From CAVRAW01 sp963716135 (lineage in GTDB: Bacteria; Planctomycetota; Planctomycetia; Pirellulales; JADZDJ01): 64,000 nt of DNA. Position 1 is the first letter of the stretch. Each line of letters begins with the position of its first letter. Below the pieces are notes generated by a model that saw nothing but the letters and a program-made list of their open reading frames with translations, was not told where the DNA came from and ran no database searches. Made by a program: the position numbers and the translations under genes. Where the stretch lies: NCBI GenBank assembly GCA_963716135.1, contig OY970289.1, positions 2,170,001-2,234,000 of the forward strand, in the 5' to 3' direction. Below, piece after piece: positions 40,160 to 49,271 of this stretch.

Positions 40160-40562
40160 CGCCTTGTAACCCTTTACGTTGCATTGGGTTCAGAAGCGGC
40201 GGCTGGGCCGGGGGTGGTTTGACAAGGGGGGGAACAAGATTACACTGAAAGTTTGGGTCTCTCGGAATGGGAGCGTCGCTCCGGTCGCTGGGACCCGGCG
40301 CCATCGCAGTCTGCCCCCCGGGGTTCGCCACGGCGAGTTGCTAAATCCACCCTTGGGTAAGGGAGCAGATTTTGAAACCTCTTCCAGCGAAGAGGAAAGT
40401 ACGATTCGCAAATGGTCGCTGGAAATGTGTATGGGTTGGCCGGAACGCGGCGAAATACGGCTAAAAATGTCGCGACCGTCAACCCACGGGAACGGAGTGC
40501 GCGCCGGCAGGGGGGACGAGAACATCCGCGATTTTCAAACGATTATCCAATAAGTTAACAGC
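40160..40562. other. Intergenic ahead of aminotransferase
   Basis: About 400 bases. An open reading crosses it (40179-40553), but it has no ribosome site, no known motif and unusual composition, so I do not call it. A candidate promoter lies at 40219-40246, which would leave a leader of about 310 bases. Confidence 0.45.
40219..40246 (+). promoter_or_regulatory. Candidate sigma-70 promoter (TTGACA-N16-TACACT)
   Basis: A perfect TTGACA at 40219-40224 is followed after 16 bases by TACACT (40241-40246). It would drive the aminotransferase gene with a long untranslated leader. Confidence 0.35.
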
Positions 40563-41783
40563 ATGACATCCGCCACCAAGACGACTTCTTCTTCGCAATC
40601 GCCGGCCATCCTCGGCGGGCGACCCACGTTTGAGAAATTGCTGCCGATCGTTCGTCCCACCTTGCCAAAGTTCGAAGAACTGCGCGAGGAATTGGCCGAA
40701 GTGGTCACCAGCGGCATGGTCACCCGGGGGCGGCAGCTGCAAATGTTCGAGCAAGCGGCCGCGGAGCATCTGAAAGTGAAGCATGCCGTCGCGGTTTCGA
40801 GTTGCACGTGCGGGTTGATGTTGGTGTATCAGGGGCTGGGATTGAGGGGGGAGATCATCGCTCCCAGCTTCACGTTCATGGCCACGATCAGTTCGGCGGT
40901 ATGGGCGGGACTGAAGCCGGTGCTGGTCGACGTCGATCGCCGAACTCACAACATCGATCCGGCAGCGATTGAAGCTGCGATTACGCCGGCCACGACGGGG
41001 ATTGTGGCGGTGCATAACTTCGGCAATCCGGCCGATATCGGCGCGCTGGAGAAAATTGCCCGGCAGCACAAGTTGAAATTGGTGTTCGATGCGGCGCATG
41101 GATTTGGGGCGCGCTATCAAGGCATGCCGGTGGGCTCTCAAGGGGATGCGCAGGTTTACAGCCTCAGCCCCACGAAGCTGGTGGTTGCCGGCGAGGGGGG
41201 CATTGTGGCCACCAACTCCGATGAACTGGCGGAAAAGATCCGGCGCGGCCGCGAATACGGCATGGGCAACGGCTACGACAGCTTGTTTGCCGGCATCAAC
41301 TCGCGAATGAGCGAGTTTCACGCCTGCTTGGGGCGGCACAGCCTGGCGATGCTGGAGGGGCACGTCGAGCGTCGGCAAGAAATTGTGGCGATGTACCGAC
41401 AAGAATTGGGCCAGCTTCCAGGAATTGAATTTCAAGAAGTGTCGCCGGGCAACCGCGCGTCGTACAAGGATTTTTCGATCACGATCGATGCCGCGAAATT
41501 CGGGATGTCGCGCGATGAATTCGCGCAGGCGCTGGCCGCCGACAACATCGATTCGCGCAAATACTACGATCCTCCGGTGCACCGCCAAACCGCGTATCGG
41601 CAATTTGCACCGCCGGAAGATCGGTTGCCCGTGACTAATTGGCTTTCGCAGGCGAGCTTGAGCCTGCCGGTTTGGTCGCACATGGGGGACGAAATCGTCC
41701 AGCAAGTCTGCCGTGCATGCAGGCGGATTCATGAGGCGGCCGGCGACGTTCGATCCCAGCTTGCGGCGGGAAAAAAGAAATAA
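40563..41783 (+). CDS. DegT/DnrJ/EryC1-family aminotransferase (406 aa)
   Basis: The protein is full length for the PLP-dependent sugar aminotransferase family. HAVAVSSCTCGLMLVYQGLG and GEIIAPSFTFMATISSAVWA form the cofactor pocket, LKLVFDAAHGFGARYQGMPV carries the PLP-binding Asp, and SLSPTKLVVAGEGGIVATN carries the Schiff-base Lys. The C-terminal RKYYDPPVHRQTAY is typical. It transfers an amino group, usually from glutamate, to a keto-sugar nucleotide. In this locus it would make an amino sugar for the polymer. Whether the substrate is a 3- or 4-keto sugar cannot be told from sequence. Confidence 0.9.
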   Translation: MTSATKTTSSSQSPAILGGRPTFEKLLPIVRPTLPKFEELREELAEVVTSGMVTRGRQLQMFEQAAAEHLKVKHAVAVSSCTCGLMLVYQGLGLRGEIIAPSFTFMATISSAVWAGLKPVLVDVDRRTHNIDPAAIEAAITPATTGIVAVHNFGNPADIGALEKIARQHKLKLVFDAAHGFGARYQGMPVGSQGDAQVYSLSPTKLVVAGEGGIVATNSDELAEKIRRGREYGMGNGYDSLFAGINSRMSEFHACLGRHSLAMLEGHVERRQEIVAMYRQELGQLPGIEFQEVSPGNRASYKDFSITIDAAKFGMSRDEFAQALAADNIDSRKYYDPPVHRQTAYRQFAPPEDRLPVTNWLSQASLSLPVWSHMGDEIVQQVCRACRRIHEAAGDVRSQLAAGKKK

Positions 41784-41838
41784 ACACCGATTTCCATCTT
41801 AATGTTCCCAATCAGCGGCGACGGCGGGTCCCAAATCC

Positions 41839-41866
41839 TTGAAAAAGCAAAACTTTCGGGGATAAT
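41839..41866 (+). promoter_or_regulatory. Candidate sigma-70 promoter (TTGAAA-N16-GATAAT)
   Basis: TTGAAA (41839-41844) and GATAAT (41861-41866), 16 bases apart, lie between the aminotransferase stop and the epimerase start, giving a leader of about 70 bases. Confidence 0.45.
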
Positions 41867-41941
41867 GGCGATTAGGCCGGCAGACTTCTACTTTTGGACC
41901 GTCCCGGTCCGGCGAATTCGCATCCACGGAGACGTGCAACT

Positions 41942-43483
41942 TTGAATCCAGCCCGTAATTATCGGGTCACGCCCGGCATGGCGCTGCGGATGTTTGCCGA
42001 CGCGCTGATGTTGCAGTTGTCGCTGTTGTCGGCGCTGGTGCTGACGCTGTTCGGCGATTTGCTGTTCAATCCGGAGCTGCCGCACAAATCGCTTTCGGAC
42101 ATGTTTTGGTCGACGCTGAGCATGTACGGCAATTCGGCGTGGCCGTTGACGCTCATCGGCCTGGCAATCTTTCAGCTCAGCGGCTTTTACACGTATGGCC
42201 GCTTCTATCAGGGACGTTACAAGGCGCTGATCGTTTTTCAGGCGGTCTGCCAGAGCTATTTGATCTTCGGATTCGTCGTGTATTTTCTGCGCGGCGATTT
42301 GCCGCTGCCGCGCCGCACGTTGATTATGTCGTGGGTGTTCAGCGTGGTGCTGTTGGTCGGATCGCGGTTATGGCAGGTGCTGTGGAAGAATTTGGTCGAT
42401 CCGGAGCGGCCGCGCCTGACCGGCCAAAAAGGACGCGGAAAGAACGTGCTGGTGATCGGCGGGGCCGGTTACATCGGCTCGGCGCTGCTGCCTAAGCTGC
42501 TGGATTCCGGCTATCGAGTGCGCTTGCTCGATCTGCTGATGTACGATACGGATCCGATCAACCAGGTGCTGACACATCCGAACCTGGAAGTGGTGCAGGG
42601 AGATTTCCGCCACGTCGGGAAGATCGTGGAAGTGATGCAGGGCATGGATGCGGTCGTGCACCTGGGGGCGATCGTGGGGGATCCGGCTTGCGAGCTGGAT
42701 CGCGAATTGACGACCGAAGTCAATCTTTCCGCCACGCGGATGGTGGCCGAAGTGGCCAAGCTATGCAGCGTGGAGCGATTTGTGTTCGCCAGCACGTGCT
42801 CGGTGTACGGGGCGTGCGACGAGATGCTGGACGAGCGGTCGCGCACCAAACCGATCTCGCACTATGGCAACACCAAATTGGCGGCGGAGCGAGTGCTGTT
42901 GTCGATGAACGACAACCGTTTTTCGCCGACGATCCTGCGCTTCGCGACGATCTACGGCCTTTCCGGCCGGACGCGGTTCGATCTGGTGGTCAACTTGCTG
43001 ACGGCCAAGGCGAAAATCGAGGGCAAGATAACAGTTCACGGCGGCAATCAATGGCGGCCGTTCGTGCACGTTGACGACGCCGCCTTGGCCATTGCTCGGG
43101 CGCTGGATGCCCCCGTGGAACTGGTGGGCAACGAAGTGTTCAACGTCGGCTCGGATGAGCAGAACTACACGATCAAGCAAGTGGGAGAAATCGTTCACCA
43201 ACGCGTGCCCAGCGCGGAGTTGCTGGTTAGCGAGGGGGATACCGATCGGCGCAATTACCGCGTGAGTTTCTCCAAGATTCGGAATCAACTGGATTTCGCC
43301 CCGCAATGGACGGTGGAAAAGGGGATCGAGCAGGTGCTGGAAGCGATCGCTCGGGGCGACATCGTCGACTACCGCGAAGCGAAGTACAGCAACGTGAAAT
43401 TCCTCAGTGCCGAAGGGACGCAGCGGCTGAGCCGGGCGACGTGGGCACATAAATTGCTCGACGAAATTACCACAGGCTCGTAG
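41942..43483 (+). CDS. Membrane-anchored NAD-dependent sugar epimerase/dehydratase (513 aa)
   Basis: I choose TTG 41942, which has a GGAG site 10 bases upstream; the next ATG is 14 codons later. Residues 1-150 form four hydrophobic helices (for example LMLQLSLLSALVLTLFGDLL, WPLTLIGLAIFQLSGFYTYG) like the membrane part of polyprenyl-phosphate sugar transferases. An extended SDR domain follows: NVLVIGGAGYIGSALLPKLL, VHLGAIVGDPACELDREL, VFASTCSVYGACDE and the catalytic YGNTK (YxxxK). The fusion would place a sugar-nucleotide epimerase or dehydratase at the membrane. It resembles UDP-glucose 4-epimerase relatives, but specificity is unknown. Confidence 0.85.
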   Translation: MNPARNYRVTPGMALRMFADALMLQLSLLSALVLTLFGDLLFNPELPHKSLSDMFWSTLSMYGNSAWPLTLIGLAIFQLSGFYTYGRFYQGRYKALIVFQAVCQSYLIFGFVVYFLRGDLPLPRRTLIMSWVFSVVLLVGSRLWQVLWKNLVDPERPRLTGQKGRGKNVLVIGGAGYIGSALLPKLLDSGYRVRLLDLLMYDTDPINQVLTHPNLEVVQGDFRHVGKIVEVMQGMDAVVHLGAIVGDPACELDRELTTEVNLSATRMVAEVAKLCSVERFVFASTCSVYGACDEMLDERSRTKPISHYGNTKLAAERVLLSMNDNRFSPTILRFATIYGLSGRTRFDLVVNLLTAKAKIEGKITVHGGNQWRPFVHVDDAALAIARALDAPVELVGNEVFNVGSDEQNYTIKQVGEIVHQRVPSAELLVSEGDTDRRNYRVSFSKIRNQLDFAPQWTVEKGIEQVLEAIARGDIVDYREAKYSNVKFLSAEGTQRLSRATWAHKLLDEITTGS

Positions 43484-43567
43484 TGGTTTGGACGGCCGAG
43501 TTCGTCTCATCTTCAAGCAGCGCAAGGTCAATGGGTTGGACTTGTTCGCGCACCGGCCGATAGCAGA

Positions 43568-45781
43568 ATGAATCGAATCAAAACAGCGTATTTGATGCTG
43601 CGGCAGTTCGGGCCGCGGATTGTTCGTTTGCGAGCGGGCGTGTATCTGTCGAAAGCGCTGGGGCTGACGCGCCGGCGATTTCCGGCACGTTCGTGGGATT
43701 CGATTCGGCTGGAAGAAATTTGCAATTCGGGCACGCCGTGCGAGGCGGGGGCGTATGCCGAGTTCAAGCGGCGCAACGCTTCGGAGTTTCTTTTTCCGTT
43801 GGGCAAGCCGCCGCTTGTGCCGGAGGCCATTCGCAACGCTGGGCAACAGCGGCAGCCGGCATTGGCGGAGCGATTGAAGCTAATCGAAGAAAACCGGAGC
43901 GTGTATTGCTTTCGCACCGTGGCGCCGGAGCGGGTCGATTGGAACAGCAATCCGCTGGACGGCATGCACATCGACGGGAGCCGGACGTGGTGCGAGATTC
44001 CTGATGTTGCGCCCGGCCAGAAAGACATTCGGCTGTTTTGGGATCCGGCGCAGGGCGCGTGGGCGATCGATTTGGCACGTGCAGGCGGCCACGGGAAGTC
44101 GGTGGATGCCGGTTCGTTGTACTGGCGATGGGTCGATTCGTGGATGGAGGCCTGTCCGCCGTGGCGAGGAGCGAATTGGAAATGTGGCCAGGAAGCCACC
44201 GTGCGGTTGATCGCGCTGGCCATTGGGTTTTGGGCCGTGGCCGACGATCCGGCCACGACCGACGAGCGCTTTGTGCAATTTGCCCGGCTGGCGTGGGCCA
44301 CGGGATATCGCATTGAGAAGCATTTCGAATACGCCCGGTCGCAGAAAAACAATCATGCACTTTCCGAAGCGTGCGGGCTGATGTTGGTGGGCCATTTGTT
44401 TCCGGAGTTTCGCGAGTCGGCGCGATGGTTCGAACGAGGCAGAGCGGTTTTCTGCGACGAGCTGGCGCGGCAAGTTTATGCCGACGGGAGCTATGTGCAA
44501 CATTCGATGAATTATCATCGCGTGCTGCTGCAGATGGCGGTGCTGGCGGCACGGTTGGCCGAATGGCACGGCGAGCCGTTTGATGCGGCGACGATGGAGC
44601 GAATTGCGGCGGCCGAGGAATTCCTTTTTCAGATGCTCGATGAAACGACTGGGCGGGCGCCCTTGTACGGGAACAACGACGGGGCTTGGGTGTTGCCGTT
44701 GGACGAGTGTGATTTCACCGATTACCGCGGGGCGGTGCAGGCGGCGCATTACCTGGTTAGCGGCAAGCGGCGGTTTGCGGCCGGGGCGTGGGACGAGGAT
44801 TTGCTGTGGCTGTTTGGACCGGAGTCGATGGCAGCGCCGCAGGAAGCCGTGGCCCGGCCACAATCCAGCCAATTCAACGACGGGGGATACTACACGCTGC
44901 GCGGGGGCGAGAGCTGGGGGATGATTCGCTGCCACACGTTCCGCGATCGTCCGGCGCATTACGATCAACTGCATTTCGATTTGTGGTATCGCGGACAGAA
45001 CTTGCTTGGCGACTCAGGCACGTATCAATACAATCCGCCCGAAGGCAAGACGCTGGAAGATTATTTCCAGTTGGCGCGGGGACATAACACCATTGAATTG
45101 GACGGCAGTTCGCCGGTGGAGCGGGTTTCGCGGTTTTTGTTCTTTCCCTGGCCGCGGGCCAAGATGCGGCATTTTGAAGCCGATGCCGGCGGCTATCGAT
45201 ACTTCGAGGGAGAAAGTTACGATTACGACGTGCGCCCGTGGCACGTGCTGCATCGGCGGGCGATTGTCGGGCTATCGGACGACATGTGGCTTGTCGTCGA
45301 TGATCTGCTTGGCCACGGTCGGCACACCGCCACGCTGCGATGGCATTTGCCGGAGGCGCCGGTGCGGCTGGACGCGGAAGTCGCCACGATCGCGGTTGAG
45401 ACGCCGGCGGGCGAATGTTTCCTGACGCTGTCGAGCGCGGACGCGCATTCCTGGAAACGGCTGGAAATCGTGCAAGGCTTTCGGTCGGATTATTACGGCC
45501 AGCGAACGGGGATTCCGCTGGTGGAGGCCGAAGTCGTCGGCGAATTGCCAATGCGACTGGTGACGCTGGTGGCGGCTGAGGCCCCGGCGATGTGGCGCCG
45601 GGAGGCGGCTGGCTCGCAACGCGAAAGTTACGAATTACGGCGTGGCGAGGCAGCCTGGAAAATTGAGTTGGCGCCGCGGTTGCGCCAATCGCAGCGGGTT
45701 GTCGCAAGCATTCATTCGGGCGCGCCGAGCGGCAAACGGACCGATCGTGGTTCCGCCGCAGCGGCGTCGGCGATGCAATAA
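43568..45781 (+). CDS. Heparinase II/III-family protein (737 aa)
   Basis: An N-terminal alpha-toroid region (LARAGGHGKSVDAGSLYWRW, FEYARSQKNNHALSEACGLM, YVQHSMNYHRVLLQMAVLAA) is followed by the beta-sandwich heparinase II/III domain. That domain starts near residue 437 with GGYYTLRGGESWGMIRCHTF and HYDQLHFDLWYRGQNLLGDS, then GHNTIELDGSSPV. Conserved His/Tyr residues in the toroid match the catalytic layout of polysaccharide lyases. No signal peptide is visible, as is common for EPS-cluster members of this family. It may trim or modify uronic-acid polymers. The glycosyltransferase start follows after only 3 bases. Confidence 0.85.
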   Translation: MNRIKTAYLMLRQFGPRIVRLRAGVYLSKALGLTRRRFPARSWDSIRLEEICNSGTPCEAGAYAEFKRRNASEFLFPLGKPPLVPEAIRNAGQQRQPALAERLKLIEENRSVYCFRTVAPERVDWNSNPLDGMHIDGSRTWCEIPDVAPGQKDIRLFWDPAQGAWAIDLARAGGHGKSVDAGSLYWRWVDSWMEACPPWRGANWKCGQEATVRLIALAIGFWAVADDPATTDERFVQFARLAWATGYRIEKHFEYARSQKNNHALSEACGLMLVGHLFPEFRESARWFERGRAVFCDELARQVYADGSYVQHSMNYHRVLLQMAVLAARLAEWHGEPFDAATMERIAAAEEFLFQMLDETTGRAPLYGNNDGAWVLPLDECDFTDYRGAVQAAHYLVSGKRRFAAGAWDEDLLWLFGPESMAAPQEAVARPQSSQFNDGGYYTLRGGESWGMIRCHTFRDRPAHYDQLHFDLWYRGQNLLGDSGTYQYNPPEGKTLEDYFQLARGHNTIELDGSSPVERVSRFLFFPWPRAKMRHFEADAGGYRYFEGESYDYDVRPWHVLHRRAIVGLSDDMWLVVDDLLGHGRHTATLRWHLPEAPVRLDAEVATIAVETPAGECFLTLSSADAHSWKRLEIVQGFRSDYYGQRTGIPLVEAEVVGELPMRLVTLVAAEAPAMWRREAAGSQRESYELRRGEAAWKIELAPRLRQSQRVVASIHSGAPSGKRTDRGSAAAASAMQ

Positions 45782-45784
45782 CCG

Positions 45785-47098
45785 ATGTACGTATTGTTAA
45801 TCCATCAAGTATTTGTCTCGCCGGAAGAGCCCGGCGGCACGCGCCACGTGGAACTTATGTCGCGGGTGGTGCAAGCGGGCCATCGCGCCACGATCGTGGC
45901 CAGCAATCTCAGCTACGTGACCGGCGAAGAGTTTGTGAGCGGACGCCATTGGGTGACGGAACAGCACGTTCAAGGGATTCGAGTGCTGCGGTCGTACACG
46001 TATCCATCGCTGCACCGGAGCTTCACGTGGCGCGCCATTTCATTTTTGAGCTTCATGTTGACGGCGGTGTGGGCCGGCTGGAAGGCGGGCAAAGTAGATT
46101 TGGTGATGGGCACCTCGCCGCCGCTGTTTCAGACGCTGTCGGCCTGGCTGATCGCCTGCATGCGACGGCGACCATTCCTTCTGGAAATCCGCGACTTGTG
46201 GCCGGAATTCGGCATCGATTTGGGCATTCTCAAAAACCCGGTGCTGATTTGGATCGCGCGGCGGGTGGAAATGTTCATCTACCGGCGCGCCACGCACTTT
46301 TTGGTCAACTCGCCGGCTTATCGAGATTATCTGATCACCAAGGGCGTGCCGCGCGGGAAAATCAGTTTCATCGCCAACGGCGTCGATCCCGCGGCATTTC
46401 GACCCGACGTGGATGGCCGAGCATTGCGGACAGAACATGGATTGGAAGAGAAATTCGTTGTCACTTACGCCGGAGCGCTGGGCATCAGCAACGACCTCGG
46501 CACGCTGTTGCACGCCGCCGCAGAATTGCGCGACGAGCACGATATTCATTTCCTGATTGTGGGCGACGGCAAAGAGCGCAAAAATCTGGATTCGCTTGTC
46601 GAACAGCTCAAGCTGTCCAACATCACGTTCACCGGCGCGCTGCCGAAGCGGCGGATGCCGGAAGTGCTGGCCGCGTCTGACGTGTGCGTGGCAATTTTAA
46701 AGAACATCAAGATGTTCACCACGACATACCCCAACAAGGTATTCGACTACATGGCGGCGGGCCGGCCCACGGTGCTGGCCATCGACGGGGTGATCCGGCA
46801 GGTCGTCGAAGCCGCGGAGGGAGGGATTTTTGTCCCGCCGGGGGATTCGCACGGGCTGGCCGCAGCCATTGGCCGACTGCATGACGATCGCGCGGCAGCA
46901 CGGACCATGGGACAAAAAGCGCGGCGCTATGTCGAACAGCACTTTAATCGCGATCAACAAGCCGATCTTTTATGCCGTTTGGTGGAGCGACTGGCCGAGC
47001 ATGGGCGTGCGGAGGCGGAAGACTCGTCGAACGATCCGCCGACGGCTGGGCGCGTCTCGATCAATATCTTTGAGGAAAGTCGCCGCACTTCGGCCTAA
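45785..47098 (+). CDS. Family 4 glycosyltransferase, WbuB/WcaI-like (437 aa)
   Basis: The N-terminal domain begins MYVLLIHQVFVSPEEPGGTR and contains YVTGEEFVSGRH and VDLVMGTSPPLFQTLSAWLI. The C-terminal GT-B domain has FVVTYAGALGISNDLGTLLH, IHFLIVGDGKERKNLDSLVE, VAILKNIKMFTTTYPNKVFD and YMAAGRPTVLAIDGVIRQVV, the last being the nucleotide-sugar block with its acidic pair replaced by Asp-Gly. Relatives transfer amino sugars onto lipid-linked intermediates in O-antigen or capsule synthesis. It is followed after 19 bases by the initiating sugar transferase, a very common pairing. Confidence 0.88.
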   Translation: MYVLLIHQVFVSPEEPGGTRHVELMSRVVQAGHRATIVASNLSYVTGEEFVSGRHWVTEQHVQGIRVLRSYTYPSLHRSFTWRAISFLSFMLTAVWAGWKAGKVDLVMGTSPPLFQTLSAWLIACMRRRPFLLEIRDLWPEFGIDLGILKNPVLIWIARRVEMFIYRRATHFLVNSPAYRDYLITKGVPRGKISFIANGVDPAAFRPDVDGRALRTEHGLEEKFVVTYAGALGISNDLGTLLHAAAELRDEHDIHFLIVGDGKERKNLDSLVEQLKLSNITFTGALPKRRMPEVLAASDVCVAILKNIKMFTTTYPNKVFDYMAAGRPTVLAIDGVIRQVVEAAEGGIFVPPGDSHGLAAAIGRLHDDRAAARTMGQKARRYVEQHFNRDQQADLLCRLVERLAEHGRAEAEDSSNDPPTAGRVSINIFEESRRTSA

Positions 47099-47117
47099 GC
47101 GGCGCACGTGTTGACCA

Positions 47118-47771
47118 ATGTATCGCCGTTTCGTTAAACGATTGCTCGATTTGGCGCTTGTGATTCCGTCGTTGATCATCCTTGCGCCGGTTATTGCGCT
47201 GACGGCGCTGGCGGTCCGCATGGCGATGGGGCGCGGCGTGCTGTATCGGCAAGAGCGCCCCGGGCTGCACGGCAAGCCGTTCATGTTGTACAAATTTCGC
47301 ACGATGATCGACGCCTATGACGAACATGGGCAACCGCTTTCGGATGCGGAGCGATTGACGCCGTTTGGCCGATGGTTGCGAAAGTTGAGCTTGGACGAAT
47401 TGCCGCAGTTGTGGAACGTGCTGCGTGGCGACATGAGCCTGGTTGGTCCGAGGCCGCTGGTGATCCGATATTTGCCGCGCTATACGCCGGAGCAATTCCG
47501 GCGGCATGATGTTCGGCCGGGCCTGACGGGCTGGACGCAAACCAACGGCCGCAATGCCCTGTCGTGGGACCAAAAATTTCAGTTCGACGTGTGGTACGTC
47601 GATCATGTCAGCCTTTGGCTCGACGTCAAAATCATCGCGCGCACGATCTGGCTAGTGCTGCGGCGAGCCAACGTGAGCGCGGAAGGGCATGCCACGATGC
47701 CGGAATTCATGGGATCCGCCGCGAAAAGCGGATCGTCGGAGCCGGCAAGCTCTTCGGCGCGAGTGCCTTGA
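47118..47771 (+). CDS. Initiating polyprenyl-phosphate sugar-1-phosphate transferase (217 aa)
   Basis: The short form of the bacterial sugar transferase family: one re-entrant or membrane helix (LLDLALVIPSLIILAPVIAL), then the catalytic block FMLYKFRTMIDAYDEHGQPL, LDELPQLWNVLRGDMSLVGP and RPGLTGWTQTNGRN. This minimal PglC-like architecture lacks the four-helix N-terminal domain, which interestingly is present on the SDR at 41942-43483. It transfers a sugar-1-phosphate from a nucleotide sugar to undecaprenyl phosphate, starting the repeat unit. A Ser/Ala-rich tail ends the protein. Confidence 0.92.
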   Translation: MYRRFVKRLLDLALVIPSLIILAPVIALTALAVRMAMGRGVLYRQERPGLHGKPFMLYKFRTMIDAYDEHGQPLSDAERLTPFGRWLRKLSLDELPQLWNVLRGDMSLVGPRPLVIRYLPRYTPEQFRRHDVRPGLTGWTQTNGRNALSWDQKFQFDVWYVDHVSLWLDVKIIARTIWLVLRRANVSAEGHATMPEFMGSAAKSGSSEPASSSARVP

Positions 47772-47888
47772 GTGGGCGACTTTGGTCGTTAAGATTGAAT
47801 CTGCAGCCACTTGCCGAAGTTTCGGCACAATGACCTTCGCCGCGCTGCCTGTTCCGAACGCATTGCAACCTTACGAGTTCATTCCGGG

Positions 47889-49013
47889 ATGGCAAATCTC
47901 CAAAAACTGGTAGTGATGGGCGCGGGGGGTCTTGGGTCCGAAGTCGTGTGGGCGGCCGAAAATCGGAACGCCAACTCGCCGACCTTCGAGATTCTCGGAT
48001 ATTGCGACGACGATTCGGCGAAAAAAGGGAACACATTCTTTGGGTACCCCGTGCTGGGCAATCCGGAGGAAGTCGATGCGATGCTGCCGGAGAAACCGGG
48101 TTTCGTGTGCGCTATCGGCAACAACCGGCGGCGCGCGCAGATTGTGCAGCGTTTGATGGCGTTGAATTGGACGCCGGTGACGGTGGTTGAACCGTCGGCG
48201 ATTATCGCCAGGGATGTCCGCATCGGATTGGGCACGTATATCGCCGCGGGCAGCACGTTGTCGCCCAATGCTCAGGTGGGGTCCCATGTAATTTTGAATC
48301 TGAATTGCATGATTACTCACGATAACCTCGTGGAAGACTACGTGCAGATTTGTCCAGGCGCAAGCTTATCGGGCTTCAGCGTAGTTAAGACTGGAGCTGT
48401 GGTGGGATCGAACGCCGTCGTGGCGCCATGCGTCAGCATCGGCGAATGGTCCACGCTGGGCGCGAACTCCTTTGCCGTGGAAAGTGTGCCCGACGGCGCC
48501 ACTGCGATCGGTATTCCCGCGCGCGTGATGTTTCGCGCCGAACAAAACTTGATGGTCGCCGTGTTCCAGTTGCATCACATCGGTTACCTGGTCGCCGACA
48601 TCCCGGGCGCGGCGGATGAATTCGCAGCACGATTCGGGTACGTCGTGGAAAGCCCGGTGATCGCCGATCCGGTGCAAACGGCACACGTGCAACTTCTCCG
48701 ACAGCCGGGGGCCGGGCATTGGCTGGAGTTGATTGCCCCGATTGATTCGGAGAGTAAACTTTCCAAGGCACTTGAGCGCGGCGGCGGATGGCACCATGTA
48801 TGTTACGAGGTGCCAAACATGACACAGGCGTGCCAACAGCTGCGCGATCAAGGTTTGCTGCCGCTGGGCAGCATTCAACCGGCGAAGGCCTTTTCGGGTC
48901 GATCGTTGGCTTGGTTCATGGATCGTGCCAAGTTGCTGGTGGAGCTGGTCGAAAGCGGACCGGGTGATTTTTCGTTGGCCAACCTTGGGGACACAATTCG
49001 CACGCAACCATGA
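47889..49013 (+). CDS. NeuD-like acyltransferase fused to a VOC (glyoxalase/epimerase-like) domain (374 aa)
   Basis: ATG 47889 starts MANLQKLVVMGAGGLGSEVV, the Rossmann part of NeuD/PglD acyltransferases. A left-handed beta-helix follows (VRIGLGTYIAAGSTLSPNAQ, MITHDNLVEDYVQICPGASL, ATAIGIPARVMFR), including the catalytic-type His of ITHDN. At Met222 a VOC domain starts: FQLHHIGYLVADIPGAADEF, GHWLELIAP, GWHHVCYEV and LLVELVESG. The His, Glu, His and Glu of these four blocks match the metal-binding quartet of methylmalonyl-CoA epimerase-like proteins. No stop separates the halves. Its TGA overlaps the ATG of the acyl carrier gene (ATGA). This suggests acyl transfer from the ACP to an amino sugar plus chemistry on the acyl group. 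Confidence 0.85.
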   Translation: MANLQKLVVMGAGGLGSEVVWAAENRNANSPTFEILGYCDDDSAKKGNTFFGYPVLGNPEEVDAMLPEKPGFVCAIGNNRRRAQIVQRLMALNWTPVTVVEPSAIIARDVRIGLGTYIAAGSTLSPNAQVGSHVILNLNCMITHDNLVEDYVQICPGASLSGFSVVKTGAVVGSNAVVAPCVSIGEWSTLGANSFAVESVPDGATAIGIPARVMFRAEQNLMVAVFQLHHIGYLVADIPGAADEFAARFGYVVESPVIADPVQTAHVQLLRQPGAGHWLELIAPIDSESKLSKALERGGGWHHVCYEVPNMTQACQQLRDQGLLPLGSIQPAKAFSGRSLAWFMDRAKLLVELVESGPGDFSLANLGDTIRTQP

Positions 49014-49255
49014 CGATTCGCCAGAGGCTGCGCAATGTTGTGCTGGGGGTGCTCGACGATCCGGAGATCGAGTACAGCGACACTCTTTCGCCTGCTAATT
49101 GCGCGGCCTGGGATTCGGTCGCCATGGTGCAGATCGCGCTGGCGGTTGAAGCAGAGTTCGACGTGCGATTCACCACCAGCGAAATGGCCAAGATGAATTG
49201 CGTGGGCGACCTGGTAAAACTGCTGGAAGCGCACGGACTACGCGACGAAGGCTAA
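49010..49255 (+). CDS. Acyl carrier protein (81 aa)
   Basis: The protein MTIRQRLRNVVLGVLDDPEI forms the usual helix I, then WDSVAMVQIALAVEAEFDVR carries the Ser of the phosphopantetheine site (DSV in place of DSL) and helix II. FTTSEMAKMNCVGDLVKLLE completes helices III-IV. Length and motif fit a dedicated discrete ACP, not a fatty-acid ACP, given its position between an acyltransferase-VOC fusion and an FkbH-like enzyme. The start overlaps the preceding stop, and the FkbH-like gene follows after 16 bases. Confidence 0.9.
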   Translation: MTIRQRLRNVVLGVLDDPEIEYSDTLSPANCAAWDSVAMVQIALAVEAEFDVRFTTSEMAKMNCVGDLVKLLEAHGLRDEG

Positions 49256-49271
49256 CCGTTAACTCGTCCAG

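Noticed and set aside
40179..40553. Possible 124-aa gene before the aminotransferase
   Set aside because: No ribosome site, no family resemblance, and skewed composition. A promoter-like TTGACA lies inside it.
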